Assembly: GCA_016708345.1 (NCBI GenBank) | Contig: JADJFX010000008.1 | Location: 310,001-374,000 of the forward strand | Direction: 5' to 3' | DNA length: 64,000 bases | Source of the DNA: Candidatus Rhodoferax bjergmarkensis | GTDB lineage: Bacteria > Pseudomonadota > Gammaproteobacteria > Burkholderiales > Burkholderiaceae_C | Shown: positions 8,482-16,321 of the stretch, piece by piece | Position numbering within the stretch: position 1 is the stretch's first letter | How the letters are laid out: each line of letters begins with the position of its first letter | The notes under the pieces: generated by a model | Told to the model about the DNA's origin: nothing | Seen by the model: only the letters and a program-made list of their open reading frames with translations | Databases searched by the model: none | Made by a program: the position numbers and the translations under genes

Positions 8482-9062
8482 GTGTTGTGGGGCTTTCCAA
8501 ACCAGTTCAGTTCCAGACATTCACGCAAGCGCAAACGGGCGCGGTGCAATTGAACGTACAAATTGGTCGAAGTCAGGTTCAATTCCTTACAAACTTCTTC
8601 GCTCGAAAGCTCCAGCCACTCGCGCATCAAAAACAAACGGCCTTGCGTGACCGGCAGTTTGTTGATGCACGCGTCCATGATTTCAAGGAACTGCCGGTTT
8701 CGGATCTGCTGCACCGGATTGCCCCATTCGGCTGGCATCTGCGCGAAGTGCCCGTCGGCCTTGAATCCCAGATACTCCAGCGGGTCGGTGTCATCTTCAT
8801 CGCCAGTGCCCAGGCCGCTGATTTCGCGACTGTGGTGCCTCAGTGCGTCGATCACTTTGTGTTTCAGAATGCCGACCAGCCAGGTCTTGAGTTGCGAGCG
8901 GTTGCCAAAGGATTGGGGTTTGGCCAGTGCAGCGAGCACGGTTTCCGAAACCGCGTCCTGCGCCCACGTGTCGTTTCGCAGCTGCAGACGGGCAAAACGC
9001 AGAAGGTAGTCGCGCTGGGCCACGAGTTGTTCTTCAAAAGAGGGCTCTGGGACGATGGTCAT
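8478..9062 (-). CDS. ECF-type RNA polymerase sigma factor
   Basis: The 194-residue protein has sigma region 2 (AQDAVSETVLAAL ... GNRSQLKTWLVGILKHKVIDALR, about residues 35-75) and region 4 (LSSEEVCKELNLTSTNLYVQLHRARLRLREC, about 150-182). Regions 1 and 3 are missing, as in ECF factors. It is followed by its anti-sigma gene and faces the bufferin-type operon across 264 bp. In other proteobacteria ECF factors control such operons, so bufA-bufB-bufC is the obvious candidate target. This is inference, as I cannot match a specific promoter motif. Confidence 0.92.
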   Translation of the reverse strand: MTIVPEPSFEEQLVAQRDYLLRFARLQLRNDTWAQDAVSETVLAALAKPQSFGNRSQLKTWLVGILKHKVIDALRHHSREISGLGTGDEDDTDPLEYLGFKADGHFAQMPAEWGNPVQQIRNRQFLEIMDACINKLPVTQGRLFLMREWLELSSEEVCKELNLTSTNLYVQLHRARLRLRECLELNWFGKPHNT

Positions 9063-9147
9063 GCTTTGCAGTGTAAGGTGATTGCCAGGCTACGCAGCGT
9101 GTCTGGCCAAAACTCGACATCATGCGAACCAGGCAATTTTTAAAGTT

Positions 9148-9188
9148 TTTGGTCAGCTTGTAAGAATTTGCCGCCTGCGCTGACCAAA
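9148..9188. promoter_or_regulatory. Perfect 10-bp inverted repeat between sigma and bufA
   Basis: TTTGGTCAGC (9148-9157) and GCTGACCAAA (9179-9188) are separated by 21 nt. It is either a regulator binding site or an RNA hairpin in a long bufA leader. Confidence 0.55.
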
Positions 9189-9192
9189 CGCT

Positions 9193-9239
9193 AACTTTCA
9201 TGCATTCAGGATGCAAAGCACCCCTAATGCATGAAAGTT
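9193..9239. promoter_or_regulatory. Perfect 14-bp inverted repeat upstream of bufA
   Basis: AACTTTCATGCATT (9193-9206) and AATGCATGAAAGTT (9226-9239) are separated by 19 nt. It ends 87 bp before the bufA start. It contains an ATG (9231) in the bufA frame, but the better ribosome site lies at 9315. Confidence 0.6.
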
Positions 9240-9326
9240 CGTATTTTCACGTTAGCCTGTCAGGCCATGCAGTCAAGTGCATCTGCCAGGTCTTATTTAA
9301 CCGAACCCATTCCAGGAGTATTCCCA

Positions 9327-9602
9327 ATGAACCAACAAGCCATGATTGCCGCCGCTGCAGCATCCCTGATGTCTCTGACCTTGATGACGGCTCCCGCGCA
9401 GGCCGCACAGGAGAAGGAAAAATGTTTTGGTATTGCCAAAGCCGGTCAAAACGATTGCGCCAACCTTTCTGGCACACATTCCTGCGCGGGCCAGTCCACC
9501 GTGGACATGGACAAGGGCGAATGGAAATACGTTGCCAAAGGCACCTGCAAGTCCATGAATGGCATGACGCTGGAAGAAGTGAAAGGCACTAAAAAGAACT
9601 GA
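9327..9602 (+). CDS. DUF2282 / bufferin-type RiPP precursor (BufA-like)
   Basis: The 91-residue protein has a signal peptide (residues 1-27, cut near AQA-A). The mature part has four cysteines (33, 44, 53, 74) in the DUF2282 pattern EKCFGIAKAGQNDCA, HSCAGQ and GEWKYVAKGTC. Bufferins of this family are exported peptides whose cysteines are modified by a DUF692/MNIO enzyme; the modified peptides bind copper in the periplasm. That knowledge comes from the family. The frame is open from 9231, but ATG 9327 has a good AGGAG 8 nt upstream and begins a proper signal peptide. bufB follows after 7 bp. Confidence 0.88.
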   Translation: MNQQAMIAAAAASLMSLTLMTAPAQAAQEKEKCFGIAKAGQNDCANLSGTHSCAGQSTVDMDKGEWKYVAKGTCKSMNGMTLEEVKGTKKN

Positions 9603-9609
9603 TCGCCCC

Positions 9610-10521
9610 ATGCCCGATTCCCTCAGTCATGGCTTTGCAGCGCCTGCCGGGGCGGTGGGCATCGGCTGGCGTCACCCCCACTACAGGGAACTGCTGGAGC
9701 GCCGCCCACCTTTGGGGTTTGTGGAAGTCCATTCAGAAAACTTTTTTGCTGAGGGCGGTGCCGCCCTGGCAACGCTGGAGCAGGCAAGAGCCCACTACGC
9801 CGTGAGTCTGCACGGCGTAGGTCTGTCGCTGGGCTCTGTGCTGGGTATTGATGCCTGGCATCTGGACCAGCTGGAGCGGCTGGTGCGGCGCGTGGAGCCG
9901 GTGCGGGTGAGCGACCACGCCAGCTTTGGCCGGGGCCTGTTCAAGGGCGCGGTGGTGCATGCTGCTGACCTGCTGCCCATTCCTTTCAGCCGTGCGTCGC
10001 TGGACGTGCTGTGTGCCAACGTGCAGCAGGTGCAAGACCGCCTCAAACGCCGCTTTATGGTGGAAAACATTTCCAGCTATGTGTTCTGCAAGCCACTGCC
10101 CAATGACCCACCGCTGGCAGAACCCGAATTTTTGTCCACTTTGGCCCGGCGCACCGGCTGCTCCCTGCTGGTGGATGTGAACAACATTTACGTCAACGCC
10201 TTGAACGCGCAACTCGGCGGTGCCGAGGGCGACCCGGTACAGCACTGCCTGCGCTGGCTGGACGCCATAGCCCCGGCTGAAGTGGCTGAAATCCATCTGG
10301 CCGGGCATTGCCATGTGAGCGATGAGCACGGTGACATCGTGATTGACGACCACGGCAGCCGCGTGTGCCCCGAGGTGTGGCGCATTTACCAGCACGCCCT
10401 GGCCCGCTTTGGCCCGGTCCCCACCCTCATCGAATGGGATACCGCCATTCCTGCGCTGGATGTGTTGCTGGACGAAGCCGCCCACGCTGGCGCTCTGATG
10501 CCCGCCGGGGTGACGCCATGA
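9610..10521 (+). CDS. DUF692 multinuclear iron oxidative enzyme (BufB-like)
   Basis: The 303-residue protein is a TIM-barrel enzyme of the DUF692 (MNIO) family, which uses two or three iron ions and oxygen to modify peptide cysteines. Metal-ligand and core motifs are visible in order: VHSENFF, SLHGVGLSLGS, VSDHASFGRG, VENISSY, LLVDVNNIYVNA, EIHLAGHCH, DDHGSRV and TLIEWDTAIP. It lies between the precursor gene and the DUF2063 partner, whose ATG overlaps its stop by 4 bp. The order precursor-enzyme-partner is the standard one. Its natural substrate is very probably the DUF2282 peptide encoded just upstream. Confidence 0.93.
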   Translation: MPDSLSHGFAAPAGAVGIGWRHPHYRELLERRPPLGFVEVHSENFFAEGGAALATLEQARAHYAVSLHGVGLSLGSVLGIDAWHLDQLERLVRRVEPVRVSDHASFGRGLFKGAVVHAADLLPIPFSRASLDVLCANVQQVQDRLKRRFMVENISSYVFCKPLPNDPPLAEPEFLSTLARRTGCSLLVDVNNIYVNALNAQLGGAEGDPVQHCLRWLDAIAPAEVAEIHLAGHCHVSDEHGDIVIDDHGSRVCPEVWRIYQHALARFGPVPTLIEWDTAIPALDVLLDEAAHAGALMPAGVTP

Positions 10522-11309
10522 AGACCGCCCTGGCCGCCCAGCAACAAGCCCTGCTGAGCGCCTTGTTTGCATGGCCAGCCGATGATGCTATCAAAAACAT
10601 AGCTGCTTGCGCAGAATCTACGTGCGCCAGAGGGCTAAAAGCCTACCAAGCCAATGGCCACGCGGTGGCCGAACGCGCGTTGCTGGCAGCCTACCCGGTG
10701 TTGGCGCAATTGGTGGGCCCTGAGAGCCTGAGCGCCTTGGCGCGGGCTTTTTGGCATGCCCAGCCCCCTGTGCGCGGCGATGTGGCCCAGTGGGGCGCGG
10801 GTTTGGCTGATTTTGTGCAAGCCAGCGAGCAACTGGCCGATGAGCCGTATCTTGCCGACGTGACCCGGGTGGAGTGGGCCTTGCACCAAAGCGCCAGCGC
10901 CGCCGATCTGGCCCTGGACGTCGCCAGCTTTGCCCTGTTGACCGAGCAGGACGCAAGTCGGCTGCAGTTGCGTCTGGTGCCGGGCTGTGCCGTGGTGCAA
11001 AGCCCTTGGCCGGTGGCCAGCATCATCACGGCGCATTTGCAGGGCAGCCCGTCATTCCAAGAGGTCGGGCGAAGGCTGCGTTCAGGCGTGGGCGAATGCG
11101 CCATGGTGTGGCGCCAGGGCCTGCGCCTGCGCATTGCGGCTTGCAGCCCGAGCGAGGCCGCTTTTGTGCAAGCTGTGCTGGCAGGCGCGAGCTTGGCAGC
11201 CGCTTTGGAGCGCGCACCCGGCCTTGAATTCAACCTGTGGCTTCCCGCCGCCGTCCAAAGCGCTCTGGTGGCCGGAGTCGTGCCCTTGACCGCGTCAGAC
11301 ATGACCTGA
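10518..11309 (+). CDS. DUF2063 partner protein (BufC-like)
   Basis: The 263-residue protein has the DUF2063 N-terminal domain (ARGLKAYQANGHAVAERALLAAYPVLAQLVG) and a C-terminal domain. In MNIO RiPP systems this partner binds the precursor and presents it to the DUF692 enzyme. The start overlaps the bufB stop (ATGA at 10518). A dispersed palindromic repeat (10587-10641) is inserted in frame between the first helix and the conserved RGLKAYQ motif, giving the segment DDAIKNIAACAESTCA with two extra cysteines. Typical family members lack this stretch as far as I recall. Confidence 0.88.
   Translation: MKTALAAQQQALLSALFAWPADDAIKNIAACAESTCARGLKAYQANGHAVAERALLAAYPVLAQLVGPESLSALARAFWHAQPPVRGDVAQWGAGLADFVQASEQLADEPYLADVTRVEWALHQSASAADLALDVASFALLTEQDASRLQLRLVPGCAVVQSPWPVASIITAHLQGSPSFQEVGRRLRSGVGECAMVWRQGLRLRIAACSPSEAAFVQAVLAGASLAAALERAPGLEFNLWLPAAVQSALVAGVVPLTASDMT
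10587..10641 (+). repeat. Palindromic repeat copy 3, inside bufC
   Basis: GCTATCAAAAACATAGC, then TGCTTGCGCA, CGTGCGC and GGCTAAAA. This is one of the best copies and it is translated in frame. Confidence 0.8.
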
Positions 11310-11317
11310 AACTTGCT

Positions 11318-13486
11318 ATGAACTCGCAAACTGAACACTCCACCACGTCAACATGGCAAACCCGTTTGCGCAGCCTATGGCCGCGTCGCATCGGCTGGCG
11401 TCTGGCGCTCGGTTTTGGCGTTCTGGTGGCCCTGATGCTGGTGGCCTTGGCACAGGCCAGCTTTCAGATTCACCACATCACCCAAATGACGCAGCGTTTT
11501 GCCACCGGCGACATGCAGCGCCTGCTGCGGGTGCAGGCACTTTCCTTGCAGACGGAAGGCGTGGGCAGCGCGCTGGTGCGCCTGATGAATGCCCCGCGTG
11601 AACACCGCGTGATGGAGTACACCGAGGTCGATGAGCGCAACCGCCGCATTGACGGCATCATTGAGTCCCTAGAGCAAGACTTGATGGGCACCGAACAGGA
11701 AGAAACCCTCAAACGCCTGATCGCCAGCCGCAAGGTCTATGCCGATGCGTTCATTGCCACCGTCGATGAAGTGGAAGCCGACGACCTCAAGGCGGCAACA
11801 CAAGCGCTGAACGAGCAGGTCAACCCGGCCCTCAAAGCCATGCTGCTGCAGTCCAACAGCCTGCTGCAAGATGAGCGACAGCGCATCGAGACCCAGCTGG
11901 CGCAGGCCCAGCAGGCTTTCGAGCGAGTCGCCATGTGGGTGGGTGGGCTGTCGGTGCTGGCCGTGTTTTTGTCGGTTTGGTTGGGGCTTGGCACCACGCA
12001 AAGCGTCACCGTGCCTCTGGCCGAGCTGGAAGCTGCGGCCCGGCGTATTGCCGAGGGCGACTATGCCAGCCGCGTACCCACCACCAGCGCCGAAGAGGTT
12101 GACCGAGTTGGCCAAGCGCTCAACAGCATGACCGACGCCGTGGTTCAGCGCGAGCAACAAATCGTGCGCCTGGCCTACCAGGACGCCCTGACCGGTTTGC
12201 CCAACCGCACCGCGCTGCTCAGCCCCGCCACCCCCCCGTCCACTCCCTACAACTGCCTGGCACTGATGGACATGGCCCGGCTCAAGGTCATCAACGAGAC
12301 CTTGGGCCACACCACGGGCGACGCCATGATCAAAGAAATGGCGCGCCGGGCCAGCGCTGTTTTTCAGGCGGCCGTGGCTGCGGGCGAAATCGGGCCACAC
12401 CCGATCGTGGCCCGCTTGACCGGGGGCATTTTTGCTGCCGGTTTCAGTGTCACCAGCCGCGAGGCCGTGCAAACCCTGCATGAGCGCATCGAGCAGGCCC
12501 TGGTGGTGCCCGCAAGCTGCGGCGTTCACAGTGTGGATCTGAGCCTGGTGTATGGCTTTGCAGATGGCGGGCCGCAAACCTCAGCGCAGCCAGTGGAGAC
12601 CCTGATGCGCAATGCCGAAGTGGCCCTGCACAGCGCCAAGCGGGCTGCCTCGGGGTTCGCCTGGTACAACGAAGCGCAGGAAGCGGCCCGCCTGAGCCAC
12701 CTGAGTTTGGTGTCTGACCTGCGCGTGGCGGTGGCAAGCTCGCAACTGCAAATGTGGCTGCAGCCCAAGTTCTCCCTGAAAACCGGCCGCGCCGTGGGAG
12801 CCGAGGCGCTGGTGCGCTGGCAGCATCCGCAGCGCGGCTTTGTGTCGCCCGCCGAATTTGTGCCCTTTGCCGAGCAAACCGGCTACATCAGCATGGTGAC
12901 CACCTGGATGCTGGACCAAGCCCTGCGCACCTTGGCCGCTTGGGCACCCACCCACCCCGAACTCAGCATTGCCGTCAACATGAGCACCCGCGACCTGGGC
13001 GACCCCGAATTTATTGGCCGCGTCAGCCAGTTGATAGCGCTGCACGGCGTCGACCCCAAACGGCTGCGGCTGGAGGTGGTTGAAAGCGGCCTGATGGACG
13101 ACCCCCAGCGCAGTGTGGCGGTGCTGCACGCCTTGCGGAATCTGGGCTGCGGGCTGTCGATTGACGACTTTGGCACCGGCTACTCGTCCCTGGCCTACCT
13201 GCAAAAGCTGCCGGTGAGTGAACTCAAAATTGACCGCAGCTTTGTCGATGGCATTGACCGCTTGCCGGGCACCCAGCGCCTGTTCAAAACCATGGTGGAA
13301 ATGGGTCACGGCATGGGCCTGATGGTGACTGCCGAGGGCGTAGAGACCGAGGCCGAAAAAGAAACCATCACCCGGCTGGACTGTGACGTGGTGCAAGGCT
13401 ACCTCACCAGCCGCCCCCTGCATGGGGCAGCGCTGCAGGCCTGGTTTGAGGGATTGCCACCGGCACAGGGTGCGGCTGCCGGGTAG
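11318..13486 (+). CDS. HAMP-GGDEF(degenerate)-EAL signalling protein
   Basis: The 722-residue inner-membrane protein has a first membrane segment near residues 25-48, a periplasmic helical region to about 205, a second segment (AMWVGGLSVLAVFLSVWLGLG) and a HAMP domain. The GGDEF domain is degenerate: the active-site motif reads TGGIFAAGF. The EAL domain has EALVRW, IDDFGTGYSSLAYL and the downstream TAEGVET. It is therefore probably a cyclic-di-GMP phosphodiesterase whose GGDEF part is regulatory. ATG 11318 lies 8 bp after bufC. The open frame continues upstream inside bufC, but that stretch does not look coding. Co-transcription with the bufferin genes is possible. Confidence 0.9.
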   Translation: MNSQTEHSTTSTWQTRLRSLWPRRIGWRLALGFGVLVALMLVALAQASFQIHHITQMTQRFATGDMQRLLRVQALSLQTEGVGSALVRLMNAPREHRVMEYTEVDERNRRIDGIIESLEQDLMGTEQEETLKRLIASRKVYADAFIATVDEVEADDLKAATQALNEQVNPALKAMLLQSNSLLQDERQRIETQLAQAQQAFERVAMWVGGLSVLAVFLSVWLGLGTTQSVTVPLAELEAAARRIAEGDYASRVPTTSAEEVDRVGQALNSMTDAVVQREQQIVRLAYQDALTGLPNRTALLSPATPPSTPYNCLALMDMARLKVINETLGHTTGDAMIKEMARRASAVFQAAVAAGEIGPHPIVARLTGGIFAAGFSVTSREAVQTLHERIEQALVVPASCGVHSVDLSLVYGFADGGPQTSAQPVETLMRNAEVALHSAKRAASGFAWYNEAQEAARLSHLSLVSDLRVAVASSQLQMWLQPKFSLKTGRAVGAEALVRWQHPQRGFVSPAEFVPFAEQTGYISMVTTWMLDQALRTLAAWAPTHPELSIAVNMSTRDLGDPEFIGRVSQLIALHGVDPKRLRLEVVESGLMDDPQRSVAVLHALRNLGCGLSIDDFGTGYSSLAYLQKLPVSELKIDRSFVDGIDRLPGTQRLFKTMVEMGHGMGLMVTAEGVETEAEKETITRLDCDVVQGYLTSRPLHGAALQAWFEGLPPAQGAAAG

Positions 13487-13509
13487 TTTTTGTTGGTTAA
13501 ATTGGCCGT

Positions 13510-13553
13510 TTGCGCAGTAGGGGCGTGCGCGAGCAGCTATTTTATTGATAGCG
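13510..13553 (-). repeat. Palindromic repeat copy 4, intergenic
   Basis: TTGCGCA, spacer, GCGTGCGCGAGCAGCTAT, loop, GATAGC. It lies 24 bp after the EAL gene. Confidence 0.75.
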
Positions 13554-13684
13554 TTTATTTTCTAAAACCACTACCCAAGCTCGTTCTTTCTGGCGCTTCG
13601 GTGGTCGGCTGGGCGTGGATTGTTGATGGCTACCCTGCGCAGCGCACCCTGGCCGACACTTAAAAAAGCGGTTAACTGGGGCGG

Positions 13685-14086
13685 TTAACGGGGGCTGTGA
13701 ACATGATCGGCACTCGCCGGTGGCGCGGTACCCGGCACATCACGTCTCTTGCCGCACCCGTCAAGACGATGCTGAGCCCGGTAGCGTTTCCACGCCGCAT
13801 CCAACTGCGCCAGCTCGGTGTCGCACACCACACCTTGCTTGCGCAAGGCGAACAATAACGAGCGAATCGTGATGGGTGGCAAGCGCATTTCGTGTACCGC
13901 ATTGCACTGGCGGCAGTGCATCATCGGGCCGCGCAAGCCTTTTTCCAGCTTTAACTTTGTCCTGAATTCAGTCATTCGCTCACAAAGCGACCCACACTCC
14001 TCCCAACTGAGCGTCTTGCCCCACTGCTTTTGCAATTCGGCAAGCATTTCAGGGAACCAGACGCGGGTGGAATCACCAGAAGGCAT
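13685..14086 (-). CDS. Hypothetical protein with CxxC motif
   Basis: I do not recognise this 133-residue protein. It contains a predicted helical region (WFPEMLAELQKQWGKTLSW), then HCRQCNAVHEMRLP with a single CxxC that could bind zinc. A region resembling a small helical domain (IRSLLFALRKQGVVCDTELAQLDAAWKRY) follows. An upstream ATG at 14137 would add 17 residues. It lies at the edge of the toxin-antitoxin and IS91 region. Confidence 0.5.
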   Translation of the reverse strand: MPSGDSTRVWFPEMLAELQKQWGKTLSWEECGSLCERMTEFRTKLKLEKGLRGPMMHCRQCNAVHEMRLPPITIRSLLFALRKQGVVCDTELAQLDAAWKRYRAQHRLDGCGKRRDVPGTAPPASADHVHSPR

Positions 14087-14164
14087 TTGGGTTAGCGTTG
14101 GCGCTGTCCGGCAGGCAACTGCGCCGCGAAGCGGCAACCTGCTGCTGCGTGTCCATGCGACCTG

Positions 14165-14389
14165 TTAAACAGTTTGTGGCCAATTGATTTGCACCTTTCG
14201 ACTGTTGGCAATGCAGTCGCGTAGATACAAGTTAATCAGACTCTGGTATGGGACGCCCGATTCGTCGGCCATTCCCTTGAAATAGTCCACAACATCCTCT
14301 GAAAGACGCATGGTCACAGGCTTCTTCAGCTTGGACGCGTATGGGTTCTTGCGGGACTTCAGTTTGGAAAGATCGTATTGTGCTTTCAT
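14165..14389 (-). CDS. brnA: BrnA-like antitoxin, first module
   Basis: The 74-residue protein contains the BrnA ribbon-helix-helix core: KKPVTMRLSEDVVDYFKGMA and VPYQSLINLYLRDC. The start ATG at 14389 overlaps the toxin stop by 4 bp. BrnA represses the operon and neutralises BrnT. The open frame reaches upstream to 14485, but only within the toxin gene. The stop is followed by 28 bp of sequence with no clear terminator. Confidence 0.85.
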   Translation of the reverse strand: MKAQYDLSKLKSRKNPYASKLKKPVTMRLSEDVVDYFKGMADESGVPYQSLINLYLRDCIANSRKVQINWPQTV

Positions 14390-14673
14390 GGTTGTCCACC
14401 TCGATAGAACGCGCTTTCGCGCTTGGTCGCCTTGCGTGCCGAGATGATGCGAATAACTGCACCATGCTCCCGCTCGCAATGACAAACGATGAGCATTTTC
14501 GCCCCTGAGCTCATACCAAGCATCAGGAAGCGATCTTCGTCCGATGAGTGATCTTCATCGAAGAACTGAACGCCAAATTCGTCGAAGAAAATCGATTTCG
14601 CTTCTTCAAAAGACACTTGATGCTTTTTGAGATTTGCAGCGGCTTTGGGCTCATCCCATTCGAACTTAATCAT
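14386..14673 (-). CDS. brnT: BrnT-family toxin, first module
   Basis: The 95-residue protein begins MIKFEWDEPKAAANLKKHQVSFEEA, typical of BrnT ribonuclease toxins, and ends with the conserved IRIISARKATKRESAFY. BrnT has a RelE-like fold and cleaves RNA. The toxin-first gene order with overlap into brnA is standard. The last aromatic and the His/Arg residues used by the family are present. Confidence 0.9.
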   Translation of the reverse strand: MIKFEWDEPKAAANLKKHQVSFEEAKSIFFDEFGVQFFDEDHSSDEDRFLMLGMSSGAKMLIVCHCEREHGAVIRIISARKATKRESAFYRGGQP

Positions 14674-14740
14674 ACGTACATTGTATTTACCGCTTATGAC
14701 GAGTCAAGTAGCAAAAAAATGTAGCTGTTCAACGTCAATG

Positions 14741-15040
14741 TCAAGCCGCGACGCGCTTGCGCGTTGTCGATTTTGGACGACCAGTTAAATTTCGTTCCAC
14801 TTCCATGCGAAGCGCTGCATTGATCCGTGACTGATAGCCAGAACCTTTCGACTTGAAGAACTCCAAAATGTCCGCATCCAAACGAACAGAGGTAAGAACC
14901 TTCGTGGGAGTAGCTTGCGGCCCACGTCCACGCTTCAGCACCGGCGCACCCAACATGTCCTCAGTCCACGCTGGATTGTCTGCATCGTTGACCTTAGCCG
15001 AGGTTTTCTTTGGCAACTTGGCGGTAGTAGCGAGCTTCAT
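14741..15040 (-). CDS. brnA: BrnA-like antitoxin, second module
   Basis: The 99-residue protein has a basic N-terminus, a linker with NPAWTEDMLGAPVLKRGRGPQ, and the RHH-type core TKVLTSVRLDADILEFFKSKGSGYQSRINAALR. It overlaps the preceding toxin gene by 47 bp. It differs strongly from the antitoxin 350 bp away, so the two modules are not a recent duplication. Confidence 0.85.
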   Translation of the reverse strand: MKLATTAKLPKKTSAKVNDADNPAWTEDMLGAPVLKRGRGPQATPTKVLTSVRLDADILEFFKSKGSGYQSRINAALRMEVERNLTGRPKSTTRKRVAA

Positions 15041-15275
15041 GTTTTTCTGCCTTTCGCAGCGATATCACGTGAGGCCCTTTCGGGCGTTCGGTGTAAACCA
15101 TCACAACCACATCTGCCTCCAGAAGACCGAAGCAAACCAAGCGCTCTTCGCCGTAGTCTTGCCGTTTGTCCTCGCGGGTCACCGTGAAGTGATCCCAGAT
15201 CGCATCGCATCCAACGAAGTCAAGCCCGTGATTCTTGATGTTCAGCTTGCGCTTTGGTTCGTCCCATGTGAGCAT
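14994..15275 (-). CDS. brnT: BrnT-family toxin, second module
   Basis: The 93-residue protein begins LTWDEPKRKLNIKNHGLDFVGCDAIW and ends in ISLRKAEKHEARYY, both BrnT hallmarks. It is only distantly similar to the first BrnT. The gene is transcribed toward the first module, with 67 bp between the second antitoxin stop and the first toxin start. Confidence 0.88.
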   Translation of the reverse strand: MLTWDEPKRKLNIKNHGLDFVGCDAIWDHFTVTREDKRQDYGEERLVCFGLLEADVVVMVYTERPKGPHVISLRKAEKHEARYYRQVAKENLG

Positions 15276-15328
15276 GGTTAATTGTATCTACAAAATACTT
15301 GAGCGCAAGAAGAAATTTAACGATTAGC

Positions 15329-15388
15329 GTTTATCAAACGCGCTGAAATGCTCGAAGAAACCAAGAACGCCTCCCGCGGTTGATAAAC
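15329..15388. repeat. Inverted repeat at the edge of the IS91 remnant
   Basis: GTTTATCAAACG (15329-15340) and CGGTTGATAAAC (15377-15388) match at 11 of 12 positions across 36 nt. It may mark an element boundary, but no target duplication was found. Confidence 0.35.
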
Positions 15389-15667
15389 CATGTTGGACTG
15401 AACCGCCTGTACAAACGTTGGCGTGCACCGTGTTCAGGCTAATGGGGTTTGTAAGCTTCACCCCGATTGACTTGGCGCATTATGGCCCGGCAGCAGGCGC
15501 ATTTTGGCTGCGATGCAGCGTCAAAGTGCCCCCAATTGCGCCGCCCAAGGCCTCCAAGGAGCAGGTGCGGTGTCCTGTTGGTAGCGTTCGCCCGTCACTC
15601 GCCCAGATTCGGGCCCAACACCGCTGGGGTGCTGCTTCGATTGCACGCAGATTTGCAAGGCCTTGCC

Positions 15668-16294
15668 TCATGGTGGCCCCTGGCGTTGGGGTAACACGTT
15701 GCTTTGTAACGCGGGCAAGGCCTCCCCCGGGAACAGATAGTTGGGCTGGCGCGCCGGTGTGACCCATCTTGCGCCTTGCCCATCTTGCTCCAACACCCCG
15801 CAAGCCATCACAGCGTGTACATGCAGGTGCACCAACAGGTCCTGCGTCCAGGTGTGCAGTACCAAACTGAACGCCGGTTTGCCACCAGCCACCCCCATCC
15901 ACTTCGGGTTGGCGGCAAACTCCGTGAGCGTGTGGGCGGTGCAGGTAAACAAGGTATCGATAACCCAGCGTGGGTGTGCACCGTACAAGGCGTTCAAGCA
16001 GTGCGGCAAGGTAAACACCAGGTGCACGTAGGGCACGTCCAGCACTTCGCTCAGACGTCCCTGCAGCCAGGCGTCCTTGGCCCGCATGCCGCACTGCGGG
16101 CAGTTGCGGTTGCGGCACGAGTGGTATTGCCAGTGGCTGTGGCCACAGGTGTCGCACTGAAGCTGCTCGCCGCCCAGTGCGGCGGTGCGACAGGCAACAA
16201 TGCCCCGCCAGGCTTTGGCCTGGGGCGTGCTCAGGGCGTGGGTTGCCAGATACGCTGGGCCAAACTGGCTCAGTGCATCGGCCAAGGTGGCCAT
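15668..16294 (-). pseudogene. IS91-family transposase, 3'-truncated
   Basis: The 208 residues cover the N-terminal zinc-binding region (CDTCGHSHWQYHSCRNRNCPQCG, residues near 48-70) and the HUH nuclease motif HLHVHAVMACG. The frame then ends after LFPGEALPALQ. The rest of an IS91 transposase (about 150-180 residues with the catalytic tyrosine in a YLGRYTHR-like motif) is not found in any frame of the following 400 bases. The protein should therefore be inactive for rolling-circle transposition. It starts 28 bp after a tyrosine recombinase gene, a pairing common in IS91-like elements. Confidence 0.85.
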
Positions 16295-16321
16295 GCGGGG
16301 CTACACAGATGCAGCTGGGGC

